A stretch of DNA of 52,826 nucleotides from positions 1-52,826 of the forward strand of contig NZ_SPKJ01000021.1 of assembly GCF_009866965.1 (NCBI RefSeq), written 5' to 3'. Source of the stretch: Propylenella binzhouense (lineage in GTDB: Bacteria > Pseudomonadota > Alphaproteobacteria > Rhizobiales > Afifellaceae). The notes below the pieces were generated by a model, which searched no databases, was not told the origin of the DNA, and saw only the letters and a list, made by a program, of their open reading frames with translations. Shown piece after piece: positions 33,104 to 43,644 of the stretch (position 1 is its first letter; every line of letters starts with the position of its first letter). Made by a program: the position numbers and the translations under genes.

Positions 33104-34303
33104 TCAGTCCACCACCGGCGGCACGGCGTTCGGCATGTCGGCGGGCGCGACGCCCTTGAACTCGCCGCCCTGCCACTGCCCGACCCACCATTGCTTCACG
33201 AGCCGGTTGTTCTCGAGCCTGATCGGCCCGGCGATCGTCTGGAACGTGTCGCTGCCGAGGCTCGCGCTGATCTTCTCCCGGTCGATCTCGCCGACCTTCT
33301 CGATCGCCTGCTCGAGCATCTGCAGCGAGGCGTAGGTGAGCGGGCTCGCCCAGCGGTCCGGCTCCTGCCCCGTCACCGCCACGTGCCGCTTGAAGTAGTC
33401 CTGCGCCCCCGGCACCGTCGGATCCCAGCCGCCGATCCCGAAAATGCCCTCGGCCTTGTCGCCGAACTTCTGCTTGAAGACCGGGAAGGCCGTCCCGACG
33501 GCGGTGTAGAAGACCTTCGGGCGGAAGCCGTTCACCTGGGCCGTCTCCACCAGCATCAGCGTGTCGCGCGGGTAGGAGAAGGCGATGAAGGTGTCCGGCG
33601 CGGCGGCCTGGGCCGCCTTGATCTGGGGCGTCAGGTCCTTCACGTCGACCGGGTAGCTCGCCTCGTAGACGATGTCGAAGCCGCCGGCGGCGAGCGCCTC
33701 CTTGGCCGGGCCGATGAGCTCGGCGCCGAATTGCTGCGCGACGGCGAGGAGCGCCACCTTGTCGCCGATCTTGCCCTGCTGCCGGAGCGCGGAGAGCATG
33801 TCGACGAGCGCCTTCGAGGCCTCCGATGGCATGCCCAGATAGAAGAACACGTCCTTCCAGCGCTTCGTGAGCTCCGGGATCTTCTCGTTCACCGCGGTCA
33901 CCGCCAGGAGCGGATAGCCGTGCTTGTGGTAGACCGGCGCGACCGCGAGATTGGTGCCGGTGCCCCAGGGCGCGAGCACGAGATCGACCTTCTCGGAGGT
34001 CATCAGCCGCTCCGTCAGGCGGACGGCGTCCTCGATGTTCGACCGGTCGTCGAGCTCGATCAGCTCGACCGGAATGCGCTTGCCGTATTTCGACAGCATC
34101 AGCCCGCCGCGATCGTTCACGTCCTTCACCCAGAGCCGGTAGTTCGGGACGGTCGTCGTCAGGGTTCCGGGCGCCAGCGGGCCGGAGAGCGAGGCGACGT
34201 AGCCGATCCGGATCTTCTCCGGGGCGTCCTGCGCGGCGGCGATTGTTGCGGCGAGCGACAGGACCGCGGCGGCGGCCAGACGCAGCATGGATCTCACGTT
34301 CAT
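33104..34303 (-). CDS. Periplasmic substrate-binding protein of the Liv-type importer
   Basis: A 399-residue type I periplasmic binding protein. Residues 1-24 form a signal peptide ending in ATIAAA-Q. The mature part begins IRIGYVASLSGPLAPG, with GGLMLSKYGKRIPVELIELDD and VDLVLAPWGTGTNLAVAPVYHKHGYPLLAVTA split over residues 70-140, as in Liv/amide-binding proteins. The start at 34303 has GGGAGGAAGG upstream; the frame before it lacks signal-like sequence. Substrate is unknown; the family covers amino acids, amides, urea and aromatic acids. It is first in the operon, with 165 bp of leader to the GNAT gene. Confidence 0.9.
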   Translation of the reverse strand: MNVRSMLRLAAAAVLSLAATIAAAQDAPEKIRIGYVASLSGPLAPGTLTTTVPNYRLWVKDVNDRGGLMLSKYGKRIPVELIELDDRSNIEDAVRLTERLMTSEKVDLVLAPWGTGTNLAVAPVYHKHGYPLLAVTAVNEKIPELTKRWKDVFFYLGMPSEASKALVDMLSALRQQGKIGDKVALLAVAQQFGAELIGPAKEALAAGGFDIVYEASYPVDVKDLTPQIKAAQAAAPDTFIAFSYPRDTLMLVETAQVNGFRPKVFYTAVGTAFPVFKQKFGDKAEGIFGIGGWDPTVPGAQDYFKRHVAVTGQEPDRWASPLTYASLQMLEQAIEKVGEIDREKISASLGSDTFQTIAGPIRLENNRLVKQWWVGQWQGGEFKGVAPADMPNAVPPVVD

Positions 34304-34468
34304 GCCTTCCTCCCATCCTCGTTCGAGGTTCCAGTTGGTTTGTGCGCAAACTATCTCGGATCGGGAGAGATTTCCAGCGCCGTGATGGCGGGACATGATT
34401 GCGGATGGCCGAAGGCCGCGCCGCCGCACTGGCGGAGCGCGGCGGAGGAAATCGCGCGCGGCGGTCGC

Positions 34469-34942
34469 TCAGGGTCCGGGCGTTTCCAGCGAAAGGTGCA
34501 TGAACCGGCTGAAGCTGTTCTCCTGGTAGGTCGAGAACGCTTCGCCCTCCACGAAGCCGCGCCTGGCGTAGAGCGCGATCGCGGGTTCGAAGGCGGGGCC
34601 CCTGCCCGTCTCGAGGCTCAGGCGGCGCATGCCCCGCGCCCGCGCCTCGGCGATGATGTGCTCGAGCAGCGCCGCCGCGACGCCGCGCCTCAGGTGGTCG
34701 GGATGCGTCCGCATGGACTTCACCTCGCCGGTGCCGTCGCCGAGTTCCTTGAGCGCCCCCATGCCGGCGACCGCATCGCCGATCCACGCCGTCCAGACCG
34801 TGACGCCGGGCGCCGTCAGGCCGGAGAGGTCGAGCGCGAACACCGCATCGGGCGGCGAGTTCGCCCGCATGCCCGCCAGATGGAAGGCGAGCAAAGCGCG
34901 CGTCGCGGCGCCGGAAAGATCGTCCTCGCGGATCTCGAACAT
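34469..34942 (-). CDS. GNAT-family N-acetyltransferase
   Basis: A 157-residue acetyltransferase. The acetyl-CoA loop is HPDHLRRGVAAALLEHII (motif A, Q/RxxGxG/A), preceded by the beta strand EVKSMRT and followed by YARRGFVEGEAFSTYQEN and a C-terminal SRFMHLSL strand. This is the PhnO/YjdJ-like rhizobial GNAT pattern 'IREDDL'. ATG 34942 is preferred because the family begins MFEIREDDL; GTG 34960 would add six residues. It lies between murB and the Liv operon on the same strand. Substrate is unknown. Confidence 0.85.
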   Translation of the reverse strand: MFEIREDDLSGAATRALLAFHLAGMRANSPPDAVFALDLSGLTAPGVTVWTAWIGDAVAGMGALKELGDGTGEVKSMRTHPDHLRRGVAAALLEHIIAEARARGMRRLSLETGRGPAFEPAIALYARRGFVEGEAFSTYQENSFSRFMHLSLETPGP

Positions 34943-35000
34943 GGTGTCGCCCGGCCTCACGGCGCAAGTCTAGCCTGCCGGCGCGATCCCTCAATCCCCG

Positions 35001-35017
35001 TTCCTGCCCGACAGGAA
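35001..35017 (-). terminator. Small hairpin downstream of murB
   Basis: TTCCTG (35001-35006) pairs with CAGGAA (35012-35017) across a 5-nt loop, in the 118-bp gap after the murB stop. The stem is short and has no U-run. It might mark the end of the dcw transcript. Confidence 0.3.
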
Positions 35018-35060
35018 TCGAGCGGCAGGCGCCGCATTGTCGCGGCCGCCGGCCATCCCG

Positions 35061-36014
35061 CTAGTCCCGGCCGAGGAAGGGCTCCACGATCCCGCTCGCG
35101 CCGAAGCGGCCGATCCGCTTGATCTCCCATTCCAGGCGGATGCCGGAATGTTCGAGCACGCGCAGGCGCACCGTCTCGCCGAGCGTCTCCAGATCGTGGC
35201 CGGCCGCGCCGCCATTGTTGATGAGGAAGTTGCAGTGCATCTCGGAGACCTGGGCGTCGCCGATTGCGAGCCCGCGGCAGCCGGCCGCGTCGATGAGCTG
35301 CCAGGCCTTGCCGCCGGGCGGGTTCTTGAAGGTCGAGCCGCCGGTCCGGCTTTTGATCGGCTGCGCGGTCTCGCGGTGCGCCTGGACGGCCTCCATCTCG
35401 GCGCGGATCGCGTCCCTCTCGGCCGGATGGCCCTCGTAGACCGCCTCCACGAAGATCAGGTCCGCCGGCGCGGCGGAATGCCGGTAGGCGTAGCCCATCT
35501 CGGCGTTCGAGAGGACGCGGCGCCCGCCCGCCCGGTCGATCGCGACGATCTCGACGACGCGCTCGCGCGTTTCGACCCCGTTCGCGCCGGCATTCATCCT
35601 GAGCGCCCCGCCGATGCCGCCCGGAATGCCGTGATAGAAGGCGAAGCCGCCGATCCCGGCCTCGAGCGCGTGGGCCGCCACGCGCCGGTCGGCGAGCGCC
35701 GCCCCGACGCGCAAGCGCTGTCCGTCGACCGCGATCTGCCCGAAGCCGCGGGCCGAGAGCCGGACCACGACGCCGGGCACGCCGCCGTCGCGCACGAGGA
35801 GGTTGGAGCCGAGCCCGATCACGGTCACCGGGATGTCCGGCGGCAGCGCCCGCATGAGGAAGGCGAGGTCCTCGGCGTCGGTCGGCAGAGCGAGGATCTC
35901 GGCCGGGCCGCCGGCGCGGAACCACACGATGGGCGCGAGCGGCTGGTCCGCCTGCAGCGTGCCGCGGAAGCCGTCGAGACGGCCCTGCAAACGGTCGAGG
36001 AGATGGCTCGGCAT
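35061..36014 (-). CDS. murB: UDP-N-acetylmuramate dehydrogenase MurB
   Basis: A 317-residue FAD enzyme that reduces UDP-GlcNAc-enolpyruvate to UDP-MurNAc. Family motifs: WFRAGGPAE (N-terminal), [32 protein letters not shown], the catalytic-Ser loop [10 protein letters not shown] and [11 protein letters not shown]. It is the last gene of the dcw run here, 4 bp after murC. The usual next genes (ddl, ftsQ, ftsA, ftsZ) do not follow. Confidence 0.96.
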   Translation of the reverse strand: MPSHLLDRLQGRLDGFRGTLQADQPLAPIVWFRAGGPAEILALPTDAEDLAFLMRALPPDIPVTVIGLGSNLLVRDGGVPGVVVRLSARGFGQIAVDGQRLRVGAALADRRVAAHALEAGIGGFAFYHGIPGGIGGALRMNAGANGVETRERVVEIVAIDRAGGRRVLSNAEMGYAYRHSAAPADLIFVEAVYEGHPAERDAIRAEMEAVQAHRETAQPIKSRTGGSTFKNPPGGKAWQLIDAAGCRGLAIGDAQVSEMHCNFLINNGGAAGHDLETLGETVRLRVLEHSGIRLEWEIKRIGRFGASGIVEPFLGRD

Positions 36015-36018
36015 GGCG

Positions 36019-37443
36019 CTACGGGCGCGCCGTCTCTGGCATGCCGAAAGCGGCGAGCGCCTGCGGCAAAGCGTTCGCCCAGCGGGAGATCGAGCCGGCG
36101 CCGAGGCAGACCACCATGTCGCCCGGGCTCGCGATCTCGGCGATGATCGGGGCGAGCGCCTCCTCGCCGGGGAGCGCGCGGACGTCGCGGTGGCCGCCGG
36201 AGCGCAGCCCCTCGATCAGGCTCTCGCGGTCGGCGCCCTCGATCGGGGCCTCGCCGGCCGGATAGACGTCCGCCACGAGGACGGTATCGGCCTCGTTGAA
36301 GCAGGCGCAGAATTCCGGGAAGAGCGACTTCAGGCGGGAATAGCGGTGCGGCTGGACGACGGCGATCACCCTGCCCTTCGCGGCCGAGCGGGCGGCGCGC
36401 AGCACGGCCGCGATCTCGACCGGGTGGTGGCCGTAATCATCGTAGATGTCGATGCCGTTCCAGCTCCCCGTATGCGTGAAGCGCCGCTTCACGCCGCCGA
36501 AGCCCGCAAGGCCCTTGCGGATCGCGTCGCCGGCGATCCCGAGGGCGCGGGCGACGGCGATCGCGGCGGTGGCGTTCGAAACGTTGTGCTCGCCCGGCAT
36601 CGGCAGCACCAAATCGGCGATCGTCTCGGTCTCGCCCGTGACGCGGTCCCGCCGCTCCACGGTGAAGTGCGACCGCCCGCCCGCCGCGGCGACGTCGCGG
36701 AAACGCACCTCCGCCTGCGGGTTGCGGCCATAGGTGATGATGCGCCGATCCTCGATGCGGCCGACCAGCGCCTGCACCTCGGGATGGTCGAGGCACATGA
36801 CGGCGAAGCCGTAGAACGGCACGTTCTCCACGAAGGCGCGGAACGCCTCGCGCACGTGGTCGAACGAGCCGTAATGGTCGAGATGCTCCGGGTCGATATT
36901 GGTGACGACGGCGATGTCCGCCGGCAGCTTCACGAACGTCCCGTCGGATTCGTCGGCCTCCACCACCATCCAGTCGCCGCTGCCGATGCGGGCGTTCGTG
37001 CCGTAGGCGTTGATGATGCCGCCGTTGATGACGGTCGGGTCGAAGCCGCCGGCGTCGAGGAGCGCGGCGACGAGCGAGGTGGTGGTGGTCTTGCCGTGCG
37101 TGCCGCCGATCGCGATCGCCGAATGCAGCCGCATCAGCTCGGCGAGCATCTCGGCGCGCCTGACGACCGGCAGCCCGCGCGCGCGGGCCTCCTTCAGCTC
37201 CGGGTTGTCGCGCTTGATGGCCGAGGAGACGACGACCACCGCCGCGCCGTCGAGATTGGCGGCGTCGTGGCCGATATGGACCGGGATGCCGTGCTCGCGC
37301 AGGCGCTGCACGTTGGCGCTGTCGGCGACGTCCGATCCGGTCACGCGATAGTTCTGGTTAGCGAGCACCTCGGCGATGCCGCTCATCCCGATGCCGCCGA
37401 TCCCGACGAAATGGACGGGCCCGATGTCCCGAGGCATCTTCAT
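36019..37443 (-). CDS. murC: UDP-N-acetylmuramate-L-alanine ligase MurC
   Basis: A 474-residue ATP-dependent ligase that adds L-Ala to UDP-MurNAc. The N-terminal Rossmann motif is [16 protein letters not shown], the ATP loop is [10 protein letters not shown], the central region has EADESDGTF and [11 protein letters not shown], and the C-terminal domain has [13 protein letters not shown] and QPHRYSR. ATG 37443 is preferred for the GGGAG element upstream; ATG 37437 would remove two residues. It lies 7 bp after murG. Confidence 0.96.
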   Translation of the reverse strand: MKMPRDIGPVHFVGIGGIGMSGIAEVLANQNYRVTGSDVADSANVQRLREHGIPVHIGHDAANLDGAAVVVVSSAIKRDNPELKEARARGLPVVRRAEMLAELMRLHSAIAIGGTHGKTTTTSLVAALLDAGGFDPTVINGGIINAYGTNARIGSGDWMVVEADESDGTFVKLPADIAVVTNIDPEHLDHYGSFDHVREAFRAFVENVPFYGFAVMCLDHPEVQALVGRIEDRRIITYGRNPQAEVRFRDVAAAGGRSHFTVERRDRVTGETETIADLVLPMPGEHNVSNATAAIAVARALGIAGDAIRKGLAGFGGVKRRFTHTGSWNGIDIYDDYGHHPVEIAAVLRAARSAAKGRVIAVVQPHRYSRLKSLFPEFCACFNEADTVLVADVYPAGEAPIEGADRESLIEGLRSGGHRDVRALPGEEALAPIIAEIASPGDMVVCLGAGSISRWANALPQALAAFGMPETARP

Positions 37444-37450
37444 GGGCTGA

Positions 37451-38560
37451 CTACTCCCTGCGCCCGCTGGCGATCGATTCGACGAAATCGGCGAGCCGTT
37501 CGGCGGCGTCCGGCCGCCCCTGCCCCGCCGCGGCCCGCGCGGCGACGGCCAGCTGTTCCGGAGCCTGCATAAGATCCGCGAGCCGGTTCGCAAAGCCCCG
37601 CGCCGTGAAGTCCCGCTCCGGCACCACCCAGGCGGCGCCGGCGGCCGCGAGCGCCGCCGCGTTCGCGGCCTGGTCGTGGTCGAGCGCATGGGGATAGGGC
37701 ACCAGGATCGAGGGCCGCCCGATCACCGCGATCTCGGTCACGGTCGAGGCGCCGGCACGGCTCACGACCAGATGCGCCGCGGCGAGCCGTTCCGGCATGT
37801 CCCGGAAGAACGGCTGGAGCTCAGCCTCGACGCCGAGCCGCCCGTAGGCGGCGCGGGTGCGCTCGATGTCCTCCGGCCGGCACTGCTGGACGATGCGGAG
37901 GCGGCGCCGCTCGGGCGCGGCGAGCGCCGCCACGGCGTCGGGGACGACGTCGGAGAAGACGCGGGCGCCCTGGCTGCCGCCGAAGACGAGGAGCCGGAAC
38001 GGCTCGCCGGCCGCCGGCGCCGGATATAGCTCGCCCGCGCGGAGCGCGATCGCGCTGCGGACCGGATTGCCGACATGCGTGCGGCGCCGGGCCTTCTCGC
38101 CGCCGCCGGGCTCCGGGAAGCCGGTGGCGAGCTGCGCGCCGAAGCGGACGAGCAGCCTGTTCGCCCGGCCGAGCACGGCGTTCTGCTCGTGGACCGCGAT
38201 CGGCAGGCCGGCGAGCTTTGCCGCGAGCAGCGGCGGCACGGTCGGGTAGCCGCCGAAGCCGACCGCGACCTCCGGGCGGAGGCGCGCGACCAGCCTGCGG
38301 GATTCCGACAGCCCGAGCGCCATGGTGCCGAGCGAGCGCAGGATCGCGAGCGGATTGCCGCCGCTGATCGTCGCGGAGCGGACGACGTGCCTCGCCTCCG
38401 GCGGGACGCCTTCCACATAGGCGCCGACGCGGGGATCGGTCGCGAGCTCGACGCGCCAGCCCCGGGCGGTCAGCACCTCGCGGAGCGCCAGGGCGGGGAA
38501 GAGGTGCCCGCCGGTGCCGCCCGCGACCAGCAGAACGGTGCGCACGCGATCCGTCGTCAC
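37451..38560 (-). CDS. murG: Lipid II synthase glycosyltransferase MurG
   Basis: A 369-residue GT28 enzyme that transfers GlcNAc to lipid I on the cytoplasmic face. Motifs: [62 protein letters not shown] and [26 protein letters not shown] split near the C-terminus. The GTG start at 38560 is fixed by a GTGA overlap with the ftsW stop. Confidence 0.96.
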   Translation of the reverse strand: MTTDRVRTVLLVAGGTGGHLFPALALREVLTARGWRVELATDPRVGAYVEGVPPEARHVVRSATISGGNPLAILRSLGTMALGLSESRRLVARLRPEVAVGFGGYPTVPPLLAAKLAGLPIAVHEQNAVLGRANRLLVRFGAQLATGFPEPGGGEKARRRTHVGNPVRSAIALRAGELYPAPAAGEPFRLLVFGGSQGARVFSDVVPDAVAALAAPERRRLRIVQQCRPEDIERTRAAYGRLGVEAELQPFFRDMPERLAAAHLVVSRAGASTVTEIAVIGRPSILVPYPHALDHDQAANAAALAAAGAAWVVPERDFTARGFANRLADLMQAPEQLAVAARAAAGQGRPDAAERLADFVESIASGRRE

Positions 38561-39705
38561 GTATGCCCGACCGCGGCCGCGCGCGGGACGACCGTCACGT
38601 GCTGATCGTAGGAGCGGCGGGAGAGCGCGAGCAGGAACCCCATGGTGACGGCGGCCGAAAGCAGCGCGGAGCCGCCATAGGAGATGAATGGCAGCGTCAT
38701 GCCCTTGGCCGGCAGGATGTTGAGGTTCACGCCCATGTTGATGAAGGACTGCATGCCGATCTGGGTGGCGAGTCCGGCGATCGCCAGCCTCTCGAAGGCG
38801 CTCTTGCGCCGGAAGGCCTGCATCAGACCGCGGATCACGAGTCCCGCGAAGAGCAGCATCAGCAGCATGCAGATCAGGATGCCGAACTCCTCCGCCACCA
38901 CGGCGAAGACGAAGTCCGTGTGGGAATCCGGCAGGATGCGCTTCATCACGCCCTCCCCCGGCCCGGTTCCGGACCAGCCGCCGCGCTCGAAGGACTGGAT
39001 GGCGGTGTCGACCTGGAAGGTGTCGCCGCTCGAGGGATCGAGGAAGCGGTTGATGCGCTCCGAGACGTGCGGAAAGATCGTGTAGGCGGCGGCGAGGCCC
39101 GCGACCGAGATGCCGCCCAGGCCGGCGACCAGGATCGGCGAGACGCCGGCGAGGAAGAACAGCGCGCCCCAGACCGCGAGCGTGAGCATCGTCTGGCCGA
39201 GGTCCGGCTCGGCGACGAGGAGCGCCGCGACGATGACGAGGAGGAGCACCGCGAGCAGCCGGCCGGGCACGTCCGGCCGGTCGCTGCCCTCCGCGAAGAG
39301 CCAGGCGGTGATGACGATGAAGGCGGGCTTCATGAATTCGGACGGCTGCAGGGAAAGGCCGCCGAGATAGATCCAGCGCCGCGACCCCTTCACCTCGGCG
39401 CCGACGAACAGCACCAGGATCATCATCGCCAGCGAGACGAGGAGCAGCACGAGCGCCGCGCGGCGGACCTGGCGCGGCGTCAGGAAGGAGAGCCCGATGA
39501 CGAGCGCGGCGGCGAACGGGGCGTAGAAGGCGTGGCGAAGCACGAAATGGAGGCTCGGCAGCCCGATCCGTTCGGCGACCGCGGGGCTCGCGGCGAGCGA
39601 CAGCACGAGCCCCGCCGCGTAGAGGACCAGCGTCAGGCCGAGCATGGTGCGGTCGACGGTCCACCACCATTCGGCGATCGGCGTGCGATTGGCGCGGCTG
39701 ATCAT
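38557..39705 (-). CDS. ftsW: Septal peptidoglycan glycosyltransferase FtsW
   Basis: A 382-residue SEDS-family protein with about ten membrane helices. It polymerises lipid II at the septum with FtsI. Motifs: GSRRWIYLGGLSLQPSEFMKPA, EPDLGQTMLTL, QSFERGGWSGTGPGEGVMK, LPDSHTDFVFAVVAEEFG and NLNILPAKGMTLPFISYGGS split across the C-terminal half. The ATG shares a base with the murD stop. The end is a short cytosolic tail. Confidence 0.96.
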   Translation of the reverse strand: MISRANRTPIAEWWWTVDRTMLGLTLVLYAAGLVLSLAASPAVAERIGLPSLHFVLRHAFYAPFAAALVIGLSFLTPRQVRRAALVLLLVSLAMMILVLFVGAEVKGSRRWIYLGGLSLQPSEFMKPAFIVITAWLFAEGSDRPDVPGRLLAVLLLVIVAALLVAEPDLGQTMLTLAVWGALFFLAGVSPILVAGLGGISVAGLAAAYTIFPHVSERINRFLDPSSGDTFQVDTAIQSFERGGWSGTGPGEGVMKRILPDSHTDFVFAVVAEEFGILICMLLMLLFAGLVIRGLMQAFRRKSAFERLAIAGLATQIGMQSFINMGVNLNILPAKGMTLPFISYGGSALLSAAVTMGFLLALSRRSYDQHVTVVPRAAAVGHT

Positions 39706-41114
39706 CAAACGGCCTCCTGGATCACGTCTTCGTCGAGACTGGCGACGGCACGGCGGAATGCTTCGCCGCGCGCTTCGAAATCGGCGAACTGGTCGAAGGA
39801 GGCGCAGGCCGGCGAGAGCAGGACCGCCGCTTCCGGCGACGAATCCTGCGCGGCATCCTGCGCCGCCATGGTTACCGCCGTCTGAACGTCGCCGGCGATC
39901 GCGTGCGGGACCCGGCGCGCGAGGGTCTGCGAGAAGGCGTCGGCCGCGGCCCCGATCAGATAGGCCTTGGCGATCCGCGGGAAGAAGGGCGCGAGGTCGT
40001 CGATCCCGCCGCTCTTCGCAAGCCCGCCCGCGATCCAGTAGATCGGGCGGAAGGTTGCAAGCGCCTTCGCCGCCGCATCGGCGTTGGTCGCCTTCGAATC
40101 GTTGACGAAGAGCGTCCGGCCGCGCCTTGCGACGATCTCCATCCGGTGTGCGAGGCCGGGGAAGGTCCGCATGCCCGCCATGATCCGGTCCGGGGCGACG
40201 CCGAGCGCGCGCGCCGCGGCGAAGGCCGTCGCCGCGTTCTGCCAGTTGTGCGCCCCGCGCAGCGTCGCGAGATCGGAGAAGTCCGCGGCGATCTCCGCCC
40301 CGCGGAAGAGCCGGCCCCCGGCATCGACCCGCCAGCCCGGCGCCGCCTCGCCGGCCCCTTCCCCCGGCGCCACCATCACGGTCTCGACGGCAGGGCCGTT
40401 CCGCTCCCGCAGCGTGCGGGCGACCGAAAGCATGACCGGCTCGTCGATGCCCACGATGGCGGTGTCGGTCGTCGCCATGTTGGCGAAGATGCGCTCCTTG
40501 GCGCGGCGGTAGCCGGCCATGTCGCCGTGCCGGTCCAGGTGGTCCGGCGTCAGGTTCAGCCAGACCGCGACGTCGGGGCGGAAGCGGTGGACGAGATCGA
40601 GCTGGTAGGACGACATTTCGAGCACGTAGACGCGCTCCGGCGCCGGGCCCTCGAGGTCGAGCGCCGCCCGCCCGATATTGCCGCCGACTTCCGCCTCGAA
40701 GCCCGCCGAGCGGAGGACGTGGCCGAGCAGCGCCGTCGTCGTCGACTTCCCGTTCGTCCCGGTGATGGCGACGAAGCGCGCCTTCCCTTCCGCCTCCCGC
40801 CAGAGCAGCTCGATGTCGCAGACGATCCCCACCCCTGCGGCATGCGCCGCCGCGGCGACGGGATGCGGCTTGGGATGGGTGAGCGGGATGCCGGGCGCCA
40901 GCACGAGATCGGAAAGAACCCGCCACGGCCAGTCGGCGAACGGCAGCGCGCGCGCGCCGAGCGCCTCCGCCTCCGTGCGCGCCTGTTCGCGGTCGTCCCA
41001 GGCGACGACAGTCGCTCCGCCCGCCACCGCGGCGCGGATCGTCGCGAGGCCGCTCCGCGCCAGGCCGAAGACAGCGATCGTCCGGCCGGCGAGATGGTCG
41101 AGGGCGACGGCCAC
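39705..41114 (-). CDS. murD: UDP-N-acetylmuramoylalanine-D-glutamate ligase MurD
   Basis: A 469-residue Mur ligase that adds D-Glu to UDP-MurNAc-L-Ala. It has IAVFGLARSGLATIRA at the N-terminus, the ATP loop ITGTNGKSTTTALLGH, LNLTPDHLDRHGDM, RMEIVARRGRTLFVNDSKATN and LLSPACASFDQFADFEARGE near the C-terminus. The start is GTG at 41114, 2 bp after the mraY stop. D-Glu demand here is metabolically opposite to the D-Glu catabolic dgcNA genes at 5.7 kb. Confidence 0.96.
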   Translation of the reverse strand: MAVALDHLAGRTIAVFGLARSGLATIRAAVAGGATVVAWDDREQARTEAEALGARALPFADWPWRVLSDLVLAPGIPLTHPKPHPVAAAAHAAGVGIVCDIELLWREAEGKARFVAITGTNGKSTTTALLGHVLRSAGFEAEVGGNIGRAALDLEGPAPERVYVLEMSSYQLDLVHRFRPDVAVWLNLTPDHLDRHGDMAGYRRAKERIFANMATTDTAIVGIDEPVMLSVARTLRERNGPAVETVMVAPGEGAGEAAPGWRVDAGGRLFRGAEIAADFSDLATLRGAHNWQNAATAFAAARALGVAPDRIMAGMRTFPGLAHRMEIVARRGRTLFVNDSKATNADAAAKALATFRPIYWIAGGLAKSGGIDDLAPFFPRIAKAYLIGAAADAFSQTLARRVPHAIAGDVQTAVTMAAQDAAQDSSPEAAVLLSPACASFDQFADFEARGEAFRRAVASLDEDVIQEAV

Positions 41115-41116
41115 GC

Positions 41117-42199
41117 CTACCTCAGCTTGAGCGACGACAGGCCGACGAGCGCCAGGACGACGGCGATGATCCAGAAGCGGATCACCACCTGCGGCTCCGT
41201 CCAGCCCAGCTGTTCGAAATGATGGTGGATGGGCGCCATCCTGAAGACGCGCTTGCCGGTGAGCTTGAAGGAGGCGACCTGGATGATCACCGAGAGCGCC
41301 TCGGCGACGAAGATGCCGCCGATGATGGCGAGCACGATCTCGTGCTTGGTCGCCACCGCGATCGTGCCGATGAGGCCGCCGAGCGCGAGCGAGCCGGTGT
41401 CCCCCATGAAGATCGCCGCGGGCGGCGCGTTGAACCAGAGGAAGCCCAGTCCGGCGCCGAGCAGCGCGCCGCAGATCACCGACAGCTCGCCCGTGCCGCG
41501 GACGAAATGGATCTGCAGGTAGTCGGCGAAGACCGCATTGCCGGAGACATAGGCGATCAGTCCGAAGGAGGCGCCGGCGATCATCACGGGGACGATCGCC
41601 AGGCCGTCCAGGCCGTCGGTCAGGTTCACGGCATTGCCCGCGCCGACGATCACGAAGGCGCCGAAGGCGATGAAGAAGATGCCGAAGTCGATCAGGACGT
41701 TCTTCAGGAACGGCAGGGTCAGCGAGGTCGAGAGCGCCGGGTCGCCCGCCCGCATCATGATGAAGACCGCGATGCCGGCGATCACGAACTCGATCCCGAG
41801 CCGCGCCTTGCCGGAAAAGCCGCGATGCGAGGCGCGGGTCACCTTCAGATAGTCGTCATAGAAGCCGATCGCCCCGAAGCCGATCGTGACGAGCATCACC
41901 GACCAGACATACGGGCTCGACAAATCGGCCCAGAGGAGACCGGAGACGATCAGGCCCGACATGATCATCAGCCCGCCCATCGTCGGCGTGCCGGCCTTCT
42001 TGAAATGCGTCTGCGGCCCGTCCTGCCGGATCGGCTGGCCCTTGCCCTGGCGCAGCCGCAGGAGCTGGATGATGCCGGGGCCGAACAGGAAGACGAAGAG
42101 GAGCGCCGTCATCGTCGCGGCGCCGGTCCGGAAGGTGATGTACCGGAAGACGTTGAAGAACGAGACCTGGTCGGAGAGCCCGCCGAGATAGGTCAGCAT
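41117..42199 (-). CDS. mraY: Phospho-N-acetylmuramoyl-pentapeptide transferase MraY
   Basis: A 360-residue polytopic enzyme that makes lipid I from UDP-MurNAc-pentapeptide and undecaprenyl phosphate. Catalytic motifs: FYDDYLKV (Asp pair), [25 protein letters not shown] and the MAPIHHHFE loop. About ten membrane helices are visible. The ATG overlaps the murF stop by 7 bp. Confidence 0.96.
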   Translation of the reverse strand: MLTYLGGLSDQVSFFNVFRYITFRTGAATMTALLFVFLFGPGIIQLLRLRQGKGQPIRQDGPQTHFKKAGTPTMGGLMIMSGLIVSGLLWADLSSPYVWSVMLVTIGFGAIGFYDDYLKVTRASHRGFSGKARLGIEFVIAGIAVFIMMRAGDPALSTSLTLPFLKNVLIDFGIFFIAFGAFVIVGAGNAVNLTDGLDGLAIVPVMIAGASFGLIAYVSGNAVFADYLQIHFVRGTGELSVICGALLGAGLGFLWFNAPPAAIFMGDTGSLALGGLIGTIAVATKHEIVLAIIGGIFVAEALSVIIQVASFKLTGKRVFRMAPIHHHFEQLGWTEPQVVIRFWIIAVVLALVGLSSLKLR

Positions 42200-43644
42200 C
42201 GCGCGGCTCCGCCCGCGGCGCGCCGGGGCTCGGCCGCCTGCGCCGGCGCGAAGCGGCGCCTGAGCTCCTCGACGAGCGGGCCGAGCCGGCTCCCGAGCGA
42301 AGCCTTGACCATGAGCACGTCCCCCGGCCGGACCGCCTCGGCGACGACCGGCGTCAGCGCCTCGGCCGTCGCCGCATAGCCACCCTGCCGCGCCGCCGGC
42401 AGCACGTCCCAGAGCGCCTTCATCTCCGGCCCCGCCAGAAACACGAGGTCGGCCCCGGCCTCGGCGACGGGCCCAGCGAGGTCGGCATGGAGATCGCGCG
42501 AGCGGCCGCCGAGTTCCCGCATGTCCCCGAGGACCGCGATCCGCCGTCCGCCCGCCGCCGGCACGGCCTGGCCGAGCAGCGCCAGCGCCGCCCGCATCGA
42601 GGCGGGGTTGGCGTTGTAGCTCTCGTCGATGAGCGTGAAGTCGCCCCCCGGATGGGCGAGCCGGTGCCGCTCGCCCCGCCCCTTCGGCGCGCGGAAATCG
42701 GCGAGCGCCTCGGCAAAGCGGGGCAGGTCCGCGCCGAGCACGTGGGCCGCACCGATCACGGCCAGCGAGTTCTGCACGAGGTGACGGCCGGGCGCGCCGA
42801 GCCTGTAGGCGATCGCCGATCCGTCGATCTCGGCATGGACGGTCGATCCTTCCGGACCGAGTTCCGCCTTCACGAGCCGGACCGCGGCATCGGCGTGCTC
42901 CCCGAAGCCGACGATCCGCGCGCCTGCGCGCGCCGCCCGTCCGGCAAGCAGATCGAACCAGCGATTGTCGCGGTTGAGGATCGCCGTGCCGCCCGGCTCC
43001 AGCCCCTCGAAGATCTCGGCCTTCGCCTCCGCGATCCCCGCTTCGTCGGAAAAGAACTCGATGTGGACGGGTCCGACGGTCGTCACGATCGCCACGTGCG
43101 GACGGACCATGCGCGTGAGCGGGCGGATCTCGCCGGCATGGTTCATGCCGAGCTCGAAGATGCCGAAGCGCGTCTCCCGCGGCATGCGCGCCAGCGTGAG
43201 CGGGACGCCCCAATGGTTGTTGAACGAGCCGACCGGCGCATGCGTCGCCCCGAGCGTGGCGAAGCCGGCGCGCAGCATCTCCTTCGTGCCGGTCTTGCCG
43301 ACCGACCCGGTGACGGCGACGATCTCCGCCGCGGCGCGGCTCCGCCCGGCGCGCCCGAGGCGTTCCAGCGCGTCGAGCGGGTCGTCTTCGATCACGAGCA
43401 GCGGCCCGGCGCCCTCCGGCCGGCGCGCTGCGGAGACGACCGCGAGCGCCGCTCCGGCGCGCAGCGCCTGCGGCACGAAATCGTGCCCGTCGAAGCGCTC
43501 GCCGCGAATCGCGAAGAAGGCGTCGCCCGGCGCAGCCGTGCGGCTGTCGATCGAGATTCCCCCGATTGCGGCAGGCGCGCAGCCCTCGAGCCTGCCCGCG
43601 ACCGCAGCGGTGAGCTCGTCCGTGCTCCAGAGAATCGTCATCAT
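42193..43644 (-). CDS. murF: UDP-N-acetylmuramoyl-tripeptide-D-alanyl-D-alanine ligase MurF
   Basis: A 483-residue Mur ligase that adds D-Ala-D-Ala. It has [27 protein letters not shown] near residues 30-58, the ATP loop [39 protein letters not shown] and [15 protein letters not shown]. The start at 43644 is the first of two adjacent ATGs and overlaps the murE stop (ATGA). Confidence 0.95.
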   Translation of the reverse strand: MMTILWSTDELTAAVAGRLEGCAPAAIGGISIDSRTAAPGDAFFAIRGERFDGHDFVPQALRAGAALAVVSAARRPEGAGPLLVIEDDPLDALERLGRAGRSRAAAEIVAVTGSVGKTGTKEMLRAGFATLGATHAPVGSFNNHWGVPLTLARMPRETRFGIFELGMNHAGEIRPLTRMVRPHVAIVTTVGPVHIEFFSDEAGIAEAKAEIFEGLEPGGTAILNRDNRWFDLLAGRAARAGARIVGFGEHADAAVRLVKAELGPEGSTVHAEIDGSAIAYRLGAPGRHLVQNSLAVIGAAHVLGADLPRFAEALADFRAPKGRGERHRLAHPGGDFTLIDESYNANPASMRAALALLGQAVPAAGGRRIAVLGDMRELGGRSRDLHADLAGPVAEAGADLVFLAGPEMKALWDVLPAARQGGYAATAEALTPVVAEAVRPGDVLMVKASLGSRLGPLVEELRRRFAPAQAAEPRRAAGGAARC

